Counted from the first letter of the stretch, positions 45,234 through 53,613 are shown. The stretch is DNA of 62,058 bases from Streptomyces albus subsp. chlorinus (GCF_013302895.1 NZ_VJOK01000001.1:4401153-4463210), one strand, 5' to 3'. Notes: generated from the sequence alone by a model not told the origin. A program made the numbers and translations.

Positions 45234-45890
45234 GTGGGCCAGAAGCGGATGCCGCGCCAGGTGCGGGAGCGGCAGATGCTGGACGCCGCCGTCGCCGCGT
45301 TCGCGCGGCATGGGTACCAGGCCGCCTCCATGGACGACATCGCCGAGGCGGCCGGAGTCTCCAAGCCGCTCGTCTACCTGTATCTGAAGTCCAAGGAAGA
45401 GCTGTTCACGGCCTGCGTGCGGCGGGAGATCGGCGCCCTGGTCGCAGCCGTCCGGGAGGGCACCCGGGAGCGCGGGGTCTCCGCCGACCAGCAGCTGTGG
45501 AACGGGCTCACCGCGTTCTTCGCCCACACCGCCGACCGCCCCGACGGGGTCGCCGTCCTCCACCGCGCCCGCACCCAGGGTGAGCCCTTCGCGCGGGAGG
45601 TCGCCGCCATGCGCGTGGAGATCCTCACGCTGGTGACCGGGCTGCTGGCGCAGGCGGCCCAGGACGCCGGGTGCGCCGGCGTGCCGGCCGAACGGGAGGT
45701 GTCCGGACTCGCCCACGCGCTGGTCGGCGCGGCCGAGTCGCTGGCCGAGTGGGCGAACTCCCACGAGGCCGCGCGGGCCGGTGCCGCCCCCTCCGCGAGG
45801 GAGACGGCGGCGACGCTGATGAACTTCTGCTGGGCGGGCCTGGAGAACCTGATGAAGGGCGCGCGCTGGGTGCCCGGGGCCTCGCCCTGA
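45234..45890 (+). CDS. TetR/AcrR family regulator
   Basis: A 218-residue regulator with an N-terminal HTH: RQMLDAAVAAFARHGYQAAS, then DDIAEAAGVSKPLVYLYLKS (recognition helix). The C-terminal ligand domain is mostly helical and ends LMKGARWVPGASP. GTG start with GAAGAAGGG upstream; a TTG nine bases earlier is in frame. Ligand unknown. It lies downstream of the symporter but behind a terminator. A FadR-like operator 570 bases further on, in front of the acyl-CoA ligase, is a plausible target. Confidence 0.88.
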   Translation: MGQKRMPRQVRERQMLDAAVAAFARHGYQAASMDDIAEAAGVSKPLVYLYLKSKEELFTACVRREIGALVAAVREGTRERGVSADQQLWNGLTAFFAHTADRPDGVAVLHRARTQGEPFAREVAAMRVEILTLVTGLLAQAAQDAGCAGVPAEREVSGLAHALVGAAESLAEWANSHEAARAGAAPSARETAATLMNFCWAGLENLMKGARWVPGASP

Positions 45891-45893
45891 CCG

Positions 45894-46130
45894 CTACTTC
45901 TTCCGGCCACCGCCGCCGTTCTCGTACTGGGCCAGAGCCAGGCCCAGCCCGAAGAAGGTCGGCGCCCACTCGCCGGTGAAAATGCCCCACCGGTCGGCCC
46001 GGTCCATGCCCGCCGACTCCGCCTTGACAGAGACGGCCCAGCTCAGGAAGGAAATGCCGATCGAGGCGACGGCGGCGCAGTAGGCGTGCTCGCTCCGCAG
46101 TCCGGCCTCGTGCAGTTTCTCGACGACCAT
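45894..46130 (-). CDS. Small two-helix membrane protein
   Basis: A 78-residue protein with two hydrophobic stretches (AYCAAVASIGISFLSWAVSV and WAPTFFGLGLALAQ) and a Gly/Lys tail (NGGGGRKK). I recognise no family. ATG at 46130 is selected because GGGAG is 8 bases upstream. Convergent with the TetR gene, the two stops 3 bases apart. A seven-unit 17-bp repeat array lies 16-128 bases upstream of the start. Confidence 0.68.
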   Translation of the reverse strand: MVVEKLHEAGLRSEHAYCAAVASIGISFLSWAVSVKAESAGMDRADRWGIFTGEWAPTFFGLGLALAQYENGGGGRKK

Positions 46131-46145
46131 GCCACCAGCTCCCAT

Positions 46146-46258
46146 CGTTGAAGGACTGCCGCCGTTGAGGGACAGCCGTCGGTGAAGAACTGCCGCCGTT
46201 GAGGGACGGCTTCCGTTCGGCTGCCGTTGAGGGACAGCCGCCGTCGTGCGGACAGCTC
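46146..46258. repeat. Seven 17-bp iterons upstream of the small membrane protein gene
   Basis: Contiguous units of the type CGTTGAGGGACAGCCGC: starts at 46146, 46163, 46180, 46197, 46214 (shortened to 11), 46225 and 46242. Units agree at most positions. They occupy the promoter region of the minus-strand gene and the upstream side of the thiolase remnant. Confidence 0.8.
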
Positions 46259-46449
46259 CTTCCGCCACGCAACCACCGCGCGAGGGCACCCGCCGCTCCG
46301 GCTGCTCCGAACGGGTGAGGGCGCGCCCCGGTGCCGGCACCCGGGGGCGGGGGAGGCCGGGCCGGCGTGCGAGGAGGCGTACCGGTGCCGTGCGGGTCCA
46401 CGGAAGAGAGCGCTCGGCCCATTCCCCTGCTCCTCCGTCTCGCGTAAAT

Positions 46450-46463
46450 TTACTTGTGAGTAA
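46450..46463. promoter_or_regulatory. TTACT-N4-AGTAA operator before the thiolase/acyl-CoA ligase unit
   Basis: TTACTTGTGAGTAA, followed by GGTTACTTTC, resembles the TTACTnnnnAGTAA boxes bound by TetR-type fatty-acid regulators in actinobacteria. It is in an AT-rich patch (AAATTTACTT), rare in this window, 32 bases before the ATG at 46495. Confidence 0.6.
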
Positions 46464-46494
46464 GGTTACTTTCGGGTCAGGAGTTTGGCCGAGG

Positions 46495-46860
46495 ATGAGC
46501 CCCAGCCCCACCGACCGCTCACCGTCCGCCACGGCGCGCCCCGCCGTGCCGTTCCCGCGCCGCGTCGCCGTCATCGGTGGCGGCCGCGTCCCCCTCGCCC
46601 GCGCGGACGGCCCGTACGCGACCCGCGCGGACCAGGAGAGGCTGACCGCCGCGCTCAACGGCCTGGTCGACCGGCACGGGCTCCAAGAAGCGGGCGCCGT
46701 CGGCGGGTTCGTCGCGCGCGCCGTCCTCCAGCACAGCCGCGACGTCGGCCTGGCGCGCGAGACCGCCCCCGGCCCCGCGCCCGCCCCCCGTCCCGTACGA
46801 CGAGTCCCCGCCCCGTACGACGAAGGAGCCGTCACATGTCCACGAGCCCGCCCGTCCTGA
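46495..46860 (+). pseudogene. Truncated acetyl-CoA acetyltransferase (FadI-like thiolase) N-terminal remnant
   Basis: A 121-residue reading frame. Residues 13-90 match the thiolase N-terminus (RRVAVIGGGRVPLARADGPY; QERLTAALNGLVDRHGLQEA; ARAVLQHSRDVGLARE). After that the sequence becomes Pro/Arg-rich (APGPAPAPRPVRRVPAPYDE) and ends before the position of the catalytic cysteine, so no thiolase activity is possible. The promoter-like operator and ATG are intact, and the frame overlaps the ligase start by 25 bases, so it may now act only as a leader for translation of the ligase. Deletion of the rest of fadI is the simplest history. Confidence 0.75.
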
Positions 46861-48725
46861 CGCCGCCCCTGCTCACCGAGGAGGGCGGCCGGGTCCGCGA
46901 GGTCTCGGTGCCGCCGCTGGCGCCCAGGGTGACCAGCGGCTCCCTCGCGGACATCCCGTTCACCAACGCCGAACAGGCCCCCGACGAGCCGGCCGTCAGC
47001 CGCCGCAACCCGGACGGCACCTGGTGGGACATGCCCGCACGCGACTTCGCCGCCGAGGTGCTGGCGATGGCGAAGGGCCTGATCGCCCTGGGCCTGCGAC
47101 CGGGCGACCGGCTCGCGATCATGTCCCGTACGACCTACGAGTGGACCCTCACGGACTTCGCCGCGTGGGCGGCCGGACTGATCACGGTGCCGGTCTACCC
47201 GACCTCGTCCGCCTCGCAGGCCCGGCACATCCTCCAGGACTCGCGGGCCAGGGCCTGCTTCGTCGAGGACGTCGAGCAGTCGCGGATGCTCAGCGCGGAG
47301 CGCGGCAACCTGCCCGCGCTCGACCACCTGTGGCAGTTCTCCACCGGTGCCGTCGGCCACGTGGTGGACGCGGGCCGCGAGCTGCCGGCGGCACTGGTGG
47401 CCGAACGCCGCGCACACCTGGGGCCGCACACGATCGCCACCCTCATCTACACCTCGGGCACCACAGGTCCGCCCAAGGGCTGTGTGCTCACGCACGGCAA
47501 CTTCTTCGCGGAGGTGGACAACGCGATCGAACTGCTGCACCCGGTCTTCCGGTCGGAGACGTCCCAGGAGGCGTCGACGCTGCTGTTCCTGCCGCTGTCC
47601 CACGTCTTCGGCCGGATGGTGGCGATCGGCTGCCTGCGGGCGCGGGTCCGGCTGGGGCACGCGCCGAGCGTCAGGACCGAGGACCTGCTCGCCGACCTGG
47701 CGGGCTTCCGGCCGACGTTCCTGCTGGGCATCCCGTACGTGCTGGAGAAGATCTACCACACCGGGCGGGCGACGGCCGAGAGGAGGGGACGGGCCGCGTC
47801 CTTCGACCGGGGCGCGCGGATCGCGCAGCGGTACGGGGAGGCCGTCGAGGCGGCCGAGCACGGGTTCGGCGGCGGACCGGGGCTCGGGCTGCGCGCGGCG
47901 CGCGGGCTCTACGACGCGCTGATCTACCGGCGGATCCGGGCCGCGCTGGGCGGCCGGTGCCGTTACGTCATCTGCGGCGGCTCCCCGCTGGGGCACCGGC
48001 TCGCGGCGTTCTTCGAGGGCGCGGGCGTCACCGTCTTCGAGGGCTACGGGCTGACCGAGACCACGGCGGCGACGACCGCCACCCCGCCGCTCAAGCCCCG
48101 GCTGGGCACCGTGGGCTGGCCGGTGCCGGGCACCGCGCTGCGGATCGCGGACGACGGGGAGGTCCTCATCAAGGGGGAGCACGTCTTCCGCGGCTACTGG
48201 GACGCGAGGAGCGAGCGCGCGGTGCCGCACCTGGACGCCGACGGCTGGATGCCCACCGGGGACCTGGGAGCCCTGGACTCGGAGGGGTATCTGAGCATCA
48301 CCGGCCGCAAGAAGGACCTCATCATCACCTCCGGGGGCAAGAACCTGGCCCCCGCGCCCCTGGAGGACTGGCTGCGCGCGCACCCGCTGGTCAGCCAGTG
48401 CCTGGTCGTGGGCGACAACCGGCCGTACGTGGCGGCCCTGGTGACGCTGGAACCGGACGGGCTCGCGCACTGGCGGCGGATGCACAAGAAGGAGCACCTG
48501 GGCCCTGCCGAGCTGATCGAGGACGCGGACCTGCTGCGCAACCTCCAGCAGGCCGTGGACGAGGCCAACTCGCAGGTCTCCCGGGCCGAGTCCATCCGCC
48601 GCTTCACCGTGCTGCCCCGGGACTTCACCGAGGAGGACGGGCACCTGACGCCGTCGCTGAAGCTGCGCCGGGCCGCGATCGTGCGGGACTTCGCCGACGA
48701 GATCGACCGGCTCTACGCCCCGTGA
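46836..48725 (+). CDS. Long-chain fatty acid-CoA ligase (FadD15-like)
   Basis: AMP-forming acyl-CoA synthetase of 629 residues. The P-loop-like AMP motif is TLIYTSGTTGPPKGCVLTHG near residue 205. The GYGLTETTAATTA motif lies near residue 405, the TGDLG hinge aspartate near residue 475, and the catalytic lysine in TPSLKLRRAAIV at the C-terminus. Activates fatty acids for beta-oxidation or lipid synthesis. ATG with AAGGAG 7 bases upstream. It overlaps the thiolase remnant and shares its operator. Confidence 0.92.
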   Translation: MSTSPPVLTPPLLTEEGGRVREVSVPPLAPRVTSGSLADIPFTNAEQAPDEPAVSRRNPDGTWWDMPARDFAAEVLAMAKGLIALGLRPGDRLAIMSRTTYEWTLTDFAAWAAGLITVPVYPTSSASQARHILQDSRARACFVEDVEQSRMLSAERGNLPALDHLWQFSTGAVGHVVDAGRELPAALVAERRAHLGPHTIATLIYTSGTTGPPKGCVLTHGNFFAEVDNAIELLHPVFRSETSQEASTLLFLPLSHVFGRMVAIGCLRARVRLGHAPSVRTEDLLADLAGFRPTFLLGIPYVLEKIYHTGRATAERRGRAASFDRGARIAQRYGEAVEAAEHGFGGGPGLGLRAARGLYDALIYRRIRAALGGRCRYVICGGSPLGHRLAAFFEGAGVTVFEGYGLTETTAATTATPPLKPRLGTVGWPVPGTALRIADDGEVLIKGEHVFRGYWDARSERAVPHLDADGWMPTGDLGALDSEGYLSITGRKKDLIITSGGKNLAPAPLEDWLRAHPLVSQCLVVGDNRPYVAALVTLEPDGLAHWRRMHKKEHLGPAELIEDADLLRNLQQAVDEANSQVSRAESIRRFTVLPRDFTEEDGHLTPSLKLRRAAIVRDFADEIDRLYAP

Positions 48726-48848
48726 GCGGGTGCGTGGGCAACCCGTCGCTCCTGCCGCGGCCGGGCGGGCGGTACCGTGCCTTGGAGCAGCACAGGGAAC
48801 ATTGAGGCGGGGGCGGGCATCTCCTCCCTCGCGCCGGGAGGACACGGG

Positions 48849-49811
48849 ATGACGACACCCCCGCAGCCGCCGCAGCAGCCGCCCAGCCAGCCACCGCACC
48901 AGCCGCCGTCCGGGGGCGGTTTCGGACCGCCCGGAGGCGGCGGCTTCGGACAGCCGCCGGGCGGCTTCGGCCCGCCCGCGAGCGGACCGGGCGGCCCCGG
49001 CGGACCGGGTGCGCCCGGTGGTCCCGGGGCGCCGGGCGGCCCCGGCGGCTTCGGGCAGCCCGGCTTCCCCGGCCCGTACGGAAGCCCGCCCCCCACGCCG
49101 CCGAACAGGACCAACAAGGTCGTCGGCATCGTCGTGGCCGCCGTGCTGGTCGTGGCGCTGGCCGTCGCCGGGATCCTGATAGCGGTCTCGGGCGGGGACG
49201 ACGACAAGGACGGGAAGGACACCGCGAAGCCGTCGAAATCCGGGCAGCCCGCCGACGACCCCACGGGCGAGCCCTCCGACGACGAGGAGCCGACGCCCGT
49301 CCCGAGCCCGTCCGAGACCCGCTACGAGCTGGCCTTCCCCAAGACGCTGGAGAACGGCGCCTACCGGCTGCGCAACGACCTGAGCGACTCGGTGGACACC
49401 CACAACCCCGGCGAGGAGGCGCACCTCGGCTCCTACTCCAACTCCTCCGACACCTCACGCCTCCTCTACGGCTCGGCCACCGGTGAGGACTACGGCAACC
49501 CGGAGCTGTCGAAGAACCAGATGATGAACGGCATGGAGTCCGGCCCGACCATGGACGTGGCCGTCAAGCGCCGCGACATCACCCCCACAGGCTCCGGCGA
49601 TCCGCTGACCTGCGAGGTGCTCGTCAAGACGCAGCAGGGCCGCAAGCTGACGATCCCCGTGTGCGCGTGGAGCGACCCGGGCACCGCCGCCTACGTGGCC
49701 AACGACAGCCGGGACACCTACTTCGTCGACCCCGAGGACGTGGACCTGCAGAAGTGGGCGGACCGGGTGGACGGCATCCGGGACGAGGTGCGCACCCCGG
49801 CCGGCGATTGA
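48849..49811 (+). CDS. Membrane-anchored protein with Pro/Gly-rich collagen-like N-terminus
   Basis: A 320-residue type II-like membrane protein. Residues 1-88 are Pro/Gln then Gly-Pro-Gly repeats (GGPGAPGGPGAPGGPGGFGQ). One helix (VVGIVVAAVLVVALAVAGIL, about 98-117) is followed by an acidic Asp/Lys/Ser linker. The extracytoplasmic domain (YELAFPKTLENGAYRLRNDL to the end) has two cysteines (TCEVLV, VCAWSD) likely forming a disulfide. Common Streptomyces architecture, unknown function. GGGAGGA upstream of ATG. Confidence 0.78.
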   Translation: MTTPPQPPQQPPSQPPHQPPSGGGFGPPGGGGFGQPPGGFGPPASGPGGPGGPGAPGGPGAPGGPGGFGQPGFPGPYGSPPPTPPNRTNKVVGIVVAAVLVVALAVAGILIAVSGGDDDKDGKDTAKPSKSGQPADDPTGEPSDDEEPTPVPSPSETRYELAFPKTLENGAYRLRNDLSDSVDTHNPGEEAHLGSYSNSSDTSRLLYGSATGEDYGNPELSKNQMMNGMESGPTMDVAVKRRDITPTGSGDPLTCEVLVKTQQGRKLTIPVCAWSDPGTAAYVANDSRDTYFVDPEDVDLQKWADRVDGIRDEVRTPAGD

Positions 49812-49838
49812 CTTCACCTTCGGTTGAAGTTGAAGACT
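49808..49838 (+). promoter_or_regulatory. MerR-type promoter/operator for the quinone oxidoreductase
   Basis: TTGACT (49808) and AAGACT (49833) are 19 bases apart, the long spacing used by MerR-family activators. The spacer holds the inverted repeat ACTTCA-N8-TGAAGT (49811-49830). The element starts within the stop codon of the previous gene. No merR gene is in the window. Confidence 0.55.
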
Positions 49839-49877
49839 GCTTCCCGTTCGCCCGTCCGACGAAGGGGAGTGGTCGTG

Positions 49878-50879
49878 ATGCAGGGAATCCAGATGGAGCG
49901 GTTCGGCGGTCCTGAGGTCCTCCGGCCCGTCGAGTTGCCCGAACCGGTGCCCGGGCCCGGTCAGGCCGTCGTCGAGGTGGCGTACGCCGACGTGATCTTC
50001 CTGGAGACCCAGGTGCGCCGCGGCGAGGCATTCTTCACCCCACCGCTGCCGTACGTCCCGGGCGGCGCCGTCGGCGGGCGGATCGCCGCGGTCGGTCCCG
50101 GCGTGGGCGCCGCGTGGCGGGGCCGGCAGGTCGTCGCCAGGACGGTGCCCGCCGACGGCGCGGCGGCGGGCGGCGGATACGCGCGGCGCACCCTGGTGGC
50201 CGTCGAGACGGTGAGCGTCCTGCCCCACGGGGTCGGCCTGCGGGAGGCCACCGCCCTGGCGCACGACGGACCCACCGCCATGCGGCTCTTCGACAACGCC
50301 GTCACCGCGGGCGCTCTCCGGCCCGGCGCCTGGGTGCTCGTCCTGGCGGCGGCCGGCGGGCTGGGCGCCCTGCTGGTGCGGCTGGCGAAGGCGGCCGGGG
50401 CACGCGTCGTCGCGGCGGCACGCGGCGAGCGGAAGCTGACGCTGGCACGGGAGGAACTGGGTGCCGACGCGGTCGTCGACTACGGGGAGCCGGGGTGGAC
50501 CGACCGGGTGCGCGCGGCCGTCGGCGAGCGCGGGGCCGATGTGGTCTTCGACGGTGCGGGCGGGGACATCGGCCGCGCGGCCTTCGAAGTGGTCGCCCGT
50601 GGCGGGCGGTTCTCCGCCCACGGCGCACCCGGTGGCGGCTTCGCCGAGCCGGACCCCGGGGCCGCCGCCGCCCGCGGGGTGACCCTCGCCGGCATCGAAC
50701 AGGTCCAGTTCGCCCCCGCCGAGGCCAAACCGCTGCTGGACCGGGCGCTGTTCGAGGTCGCCGCGGAGCGGCTGCGTCCGGTCGTCGGCCAGACCTTCCC
50801 CCTGGAGGACGCGGCACGGGCCCACGCGGCCATCGAGGCCCGCGAGGTCCTGGGCAAGACGCTGCTGACGGTGGGGTGA
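49878..50879 (+). CDS. Zinc-independent quinone oxidoreductase (MDR family)
   Basis: NADPH-dependent medium-chain reductase of the quinone oxidoreductase type, 333 residues. The nucleotide loop LVLAAAGGLGALLVRLAKAA lies near residue 155, GARVVAAARGERKL follows, and no catalytic zinc cysteine is visible. Probably reduces quinones or enones. GGGGAG precedes the ATG. Likely induced through the MerR-type element upstream; a flavonoid, electrophile or redox inducer would fit (inference). Confidence 0.87.
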   Translation: MQGIQMERFGGPEVLRPVELPEPVPGPGQAVVEVAYADVIFLETQVRRGEAFFTPPLPYVPGGAVGGRIAAVGPGVGAAWRGRQVVARTVPADGAAAGGGYARRTLVAVETVSVLPHGVGLREATALAHDGPTAMRLFDNAVTAGALRPGAWVLVLAAAGGLGALLVRLAKAAGARVVAAARGERKLTLAREELGADAVVDYGEPGWTDRVRAAVGERGADVVFDGAGGDIGRAAFEVVARGGRFSAHGAPGGGFAEPDPGAAAARGVTLAGIEQVQFAPAEAKPLLDRALFEVAAERLRPVVGQTFPLEDAARAHAAIEAREVLGKTLLTVG

Positions 50880-50965
50880 GGGGGATGTGGGGCGAGCCGG
50901 GTGGGGTGAGTGGGGTGGAGTGCGTGGGTGGGGTGGGCGGGGTTGGGTTGAGCGGTGGGGTGAGT
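50880..50965 (+). other. G-tract region with quadruplex potential
   Basis: Directly after the oxidoreductase stop the plus strand holds more than ten runs of three to five G separated by one to six bases (for example GGGTGGGGTGAGTGGGGTGG). It could form G-quadruplex DNA or RNA and may act in termination. No gene is seen in this 197-base gap. Confidence 0.5.
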
Positions 50966-51026
50966 GCGTCCCGCCGGCGCACGGATGACGCGTCACGGCC
51001 TGCCCAGCCTCTGAGCGGGCCGACCT

Positions 51027-51092
51027 CGCGCGGTCGTCCGGAATCGGCTCACCCCGCGCGGTCGTCCGGAACCGGCTCACCCCGCGCAGTCG
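51027..51092. repeat. 28-bp direct repeat crossing the lipase stop codon
   Basis: CGCGCGGTCGTCCGGAATCG begins at 51027 and, with one change, at 51055; a third partial copy begins at 51083 inside the coding end of the lipase gene. The lipase stop codon (51077-51079) lies in the second unit, so the repeat copies part of the gene end downstream. Confidence 0.7.
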
Positions 51093-52330
51093 TTGGGGGC
51101 CGGCTTGCCCGCGAAGCGGTCGCCGAGCCAGGCCAGGGCCGGGCCGTTGCCGGCGATGGCCGTGCCGGTGTGGCCGAGGCCGGGGAACGACCGGAACCGC
51201 ACGGCGTTGCCCCTGGCGCACCAGCCGGCGCGCAGCCCCTGCCCCTGCGCGTACGGAATGATCTCGTCCGACTCGCCGTGGTAGACGAACGTGGGCGCCG
51301 ACGGGGCCCGGGTGCCGAGGGTGTCGGCGGCGATTCTGCGCCGCCAGTCGGGCCGCTCCAGCGGATCGGTGACGGTCAGGTCCGCGATCTTCTTGCCCTT
51401 CCCCGCCGCCAGGATGTCCTCCACGCAGGCGCCGCGGGCCAGTTCGGTGAGCCGACGCCCCTCGGCGTTGAGGTACGCGCCCAGCCGCAGCCCGGGGAAC
51501 GCCGCGTCGTGTCCGATCGCCGCCATCAGGACGAAGCCCGCGTGGTCGCCGCCGTCGTCGGCCTCGGCGACCTCCGCCAGATCGGCGGGCACGCCGCCGC
51601 TGGCCGTGCCCTTCACCCTCAGCTCCGGCGCGTAGGAGGCGGCGAGTTCGGCCGCCGCCGCACTGGCCTGCCCGCCCTGCGAGTAGCCCATGACGCCGAC
51701 CGGCGAGCGCGGGCCCACCCCCAGTTTCCGCGCGCCGGGCAGCCGTTGGGCGGCGCGGGCGGCGTCCAGCACGGCGGTGCCCTCGGCGCGGGCGACGGTG
51801 TAGGTGTGGTCCCCGGGGGTGCCCAGCCCCTCGTAGTCGGTGACCGCCACCGCCCAGCCGCGTACCAGGGCCGCGTTGATGAGCGGCGCCTCGGCCGTCG
51901 TCCCGCTGGGAAAACCGGCCGAGGGCGCGCACTGGTCACCCATGCCGACGGTGCCGACCGCGTAGGTGATCAGGGGCCGCGGGCCGCTTCCGCCGTCGCG
52001 CGGGACGAGGACGGTGCCGGAGACGGCGTTCCGCCTCCCGCTGGCGTCCGTCGAGCGGTAGGTGATTTTCCACGCCGAGGCGTTGCCGGGGACGCCCGGC
52101 CAGTACTGGAAGGTGGTCGGCTCCGCGTGGAGGATGGAACCGGGGCGGTCACCGTGCCGTGGGGCGGGCCCGGCGGCACCGCCGTCCGCCTGCGCCTGTG
52201 CGCCGCCGGCCAGCGCGGTCGCCGCCACGGTCGCCAGCGCCGTGACGACCGCGCCCCTTCCGCGCTGTCCTGAGTGAGGCCCTAAGCGGCGCTTTCCGCG
52301 CTGCTGACGGGACGTACGGAACGACTCCAT
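51077..52330 (-). CDS. Secreted lipase-family alpha/beta hydrolase
   Basis: Exported serine hydrolase (417 residues) of the secretory lipase (LIP) type. A long basic N-region (RQQRGKRRLGPHSGQRGRG) precedes the hydrophobic stretch VVTALATVAATALAGGAQAQ. The catalytic triad is visible: nucleophile in VGVMGYSQGGQAS near residue 205, Asp in FVYHGESDEIIPYAQ near residue 350, His in FPGLGHTGTAIAG near residue 385. Cysteine pairs (QCAPSAG, ACVEDIL, WCARG, NDCAG) suggest disulfides. Substrate probably a lipid ester. Confidence 0.87.
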   Translation of the reverse strand: MESFRTSRQQRGKRRLGPHSGQRGRGAVVTALATVAATALAGGAQAQADGGAAGPAPRHGDRPGSILHAEPTTFQYWPGVPGNASAWKITYRSTDASGRRNAVSGTVLVPRDGGSGPRPLITYAVGTVGMGDQCAPSAGFPSGTTAEAPLINAALVRGWAVAVTDYEGLGTPGDHTYTVARAEGTAVLDAARAAQRLPGARKLGVGPRSPVGVMGYSQGGQASAAAAELAASYAPELRVKGTASGGVPADLAEVAEADDGGDHAGFVLMAAIGHDAAFPGLRLGAYLNAEGRRLTELARGACVEDILAAGKGKKIADLTVTDPLERPDWRRRIAADTLGTRAPSAPTFVYHGESDEIIPYAQGQGLRAGWCARGNAVRFRSFPGLGHTGTAIAGNGPALAWLGDRFAGKPAPNDCAG

Positions 52331-52416
52331 GCGCCTCTCCCGACTCTCCGGGGTGCCGGATGTCCGGCCGACCGTACGACCGTACTGACGGCGTGGTGCT
52401 TGGCGCCATGGGGCGG

Positions 52417-52503
52417 TCCCGGCGGGAACTTGGCGGAAATCCGGCGCGGATCCGGCGGGAACCCGGCGCGAGTCCGGCGCGAACCCGCAGAAACCCGGCG
52501 CGA
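52417..52503. repeat. Eight 11-bp phased repeats upstream of the lipase gene
   Basis: Units such as ATCCGGCGGGA, ACCCGGCGCGA and GTCCGGCGCGA run without gaps (one unit is 10 bases). The 11-bp period places every unit on the same helix face, 87-173 bases before the lipase start. Confidence 0.7.
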
Positions 52504-52551
52504 ACCTGCCGCGTACGGAGCGCGCGCTGCGCGGGAGCACCGGCGGAAAAG

Positions 52552-52591
52552 GGACCGCCCGCCCCTCCGGGGGAAAAGGGGCGGGCGGTCC
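52552..52591 (-). terminator. Terminator of the TauD-type dioxygenase gene
   Basis: A 15-bp stem (GGACCGCCCGCCCCT with complement) and 10-base loop, 63 bases beyond the TauD-type stop on the minus strand. Confidence 0.85.
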
Positions 52592-52653
52592 GGTCCTGGG
52601 GCGACCGGCGTGGGCGGTCGCGGTGGACGGGTGCCGTGGGCGGTCGCGTCCCG

Positions 52654-53613
52654 TCAGAACGGGCGGTCGCCGACGATGGCGACGCGCTCGGCCACGCGGC
52701 GGTGCCCGGCGTAGTCGAACAGGGCGTAGTGCTGGGTGGCGCGGTTGTCCCAGAAGGCGATGTCACCGGGCTGCCAGGCGAAGCGGACCTGGTACTCCGG
52801 CACGTGTGCCTGGCGCACCAGTTCGGCCAGCAGCCGGTCGCTCTCGTCGCGGTCCATCCCCACGATGTGGGTGGTGAAGGAGGTGTTGACGAACAGCATC
52901 TTGCGGCCCGTCTCCGGATGGGTGCGCACCACCGGGTGCTCGACCGGCGGGAACTCCTCCTGCAACTCGGCCAGCCGCTCGGCCGGGGTGAAGCGCGCGA
53001 AGCCCGGGATGAAGTCGTGCACCGCCACCGCGCCGTCGATCCGCTCCCGCACCCGGGGCGGCAGGTTGTCGTACGCGGCGGCCATGTCCGCCCACATGGT
53101 GTGCCCGCCGACCGGCGGCACCTCGCGCAGCTGGAGCACCGCGCCCATGGCGGGGCGCTCGCGGAAGGTGACGTCGGTGTGCCAGACGTTCTCATACGTG
53201 GGCCGGGTGCGGGTGTCCTTCTCGAAGCGGACGATCTCGTCGCTGGAGCCGCGCGCCAGCAGCGGGTTGGTCTCCAGCTCGCCCCAGTGGCGGGCGAAGG
53301 CGGCCTGCTGCTCGGGGGTGAGGTTCGCGCCCCGGAAGAAGAGCACCTTCCACTCCAGCAGCGCCCGGTTCAGCTCCTCGCGCAGCGCGGGGCTCAGCGG
53401 CCGGGACAGATCGGCGCCCCGGATCTCCGCGCCGATCACCCGGGTCTGCGGCACCACCTCGATCAGCTCGTACGGCCGCTCCTCCCAGCCCTCGGGGAAG
53501 GGGCGCAGCACGCGTACGCCCTCGTAGATGCCGCCCTGAGGCACCCGGGCGTCCCGGAGCGTGACGGGGGCGGAGGCAGGGGCGGTGGATGTGGTGGGGG
53601 TGACGGTGGTCAT
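52654..53613 (-). CDS. TauD/TfdA family Fe(II)/2-oxoglutarate dioxygenase
   Basis: Non-haem iron dioxygenase of 319 residues. The iron-binding HxD is in VWHTDVTFRE near residue 145, the distal His in NRATQHYALFDY near residue 300, and the 2-oxoglutarate arginine in GHRRVAERVAI. GGAGGA 6 bases before the ATG. Family members release sulfite from taurine/alkylsulfonates or hydroxylate other small acids, including gamma-butyrobetaine-like substrates. Its place downstream of the carnitine genes makes a quaternary-amine or sulfonate substrate worth considering, but a 302-base gap separates them. Confidence 0.85.
   Translation of the reverse strand: MTTVTPTTSTAPASAPVTLRDARVPQGGIYEGVRVLRPFPEGWEERPYELIEVVPQTRVIGAEIRGADLSRPLSPALREELNRALLEWKVLFFRGANLTPEQQAAFARHWGELETNPLLARGSSDEIVRFEKDTRTRPTYENVWHTDVTFRERPAMGAVLQLREVPPVGGHTMWADMAAAYDNLPPRVRERIDGAVAVHDFIPGFARFTPAERLAELQEEFPPVEHPVVRTHPETGRKMLFVNTSFTTHIVGMDRDESDRLLAELVRQAHVPEYQVRFAWQPGDIAFWDNRATQHYALFDYAGHRRVAERVAIVGDRPF

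Noticed and set aside
45894..49424. A very long minus-strand open frame (over 1100 codons)
   Set aside because: It runs antisense to the acyl-CoA ligase and its composition (Arg/Pro/Gly/His rich) is that of a GC-rich shadow frame. Only its last 78 codons, with a ribosome binding site, look real.
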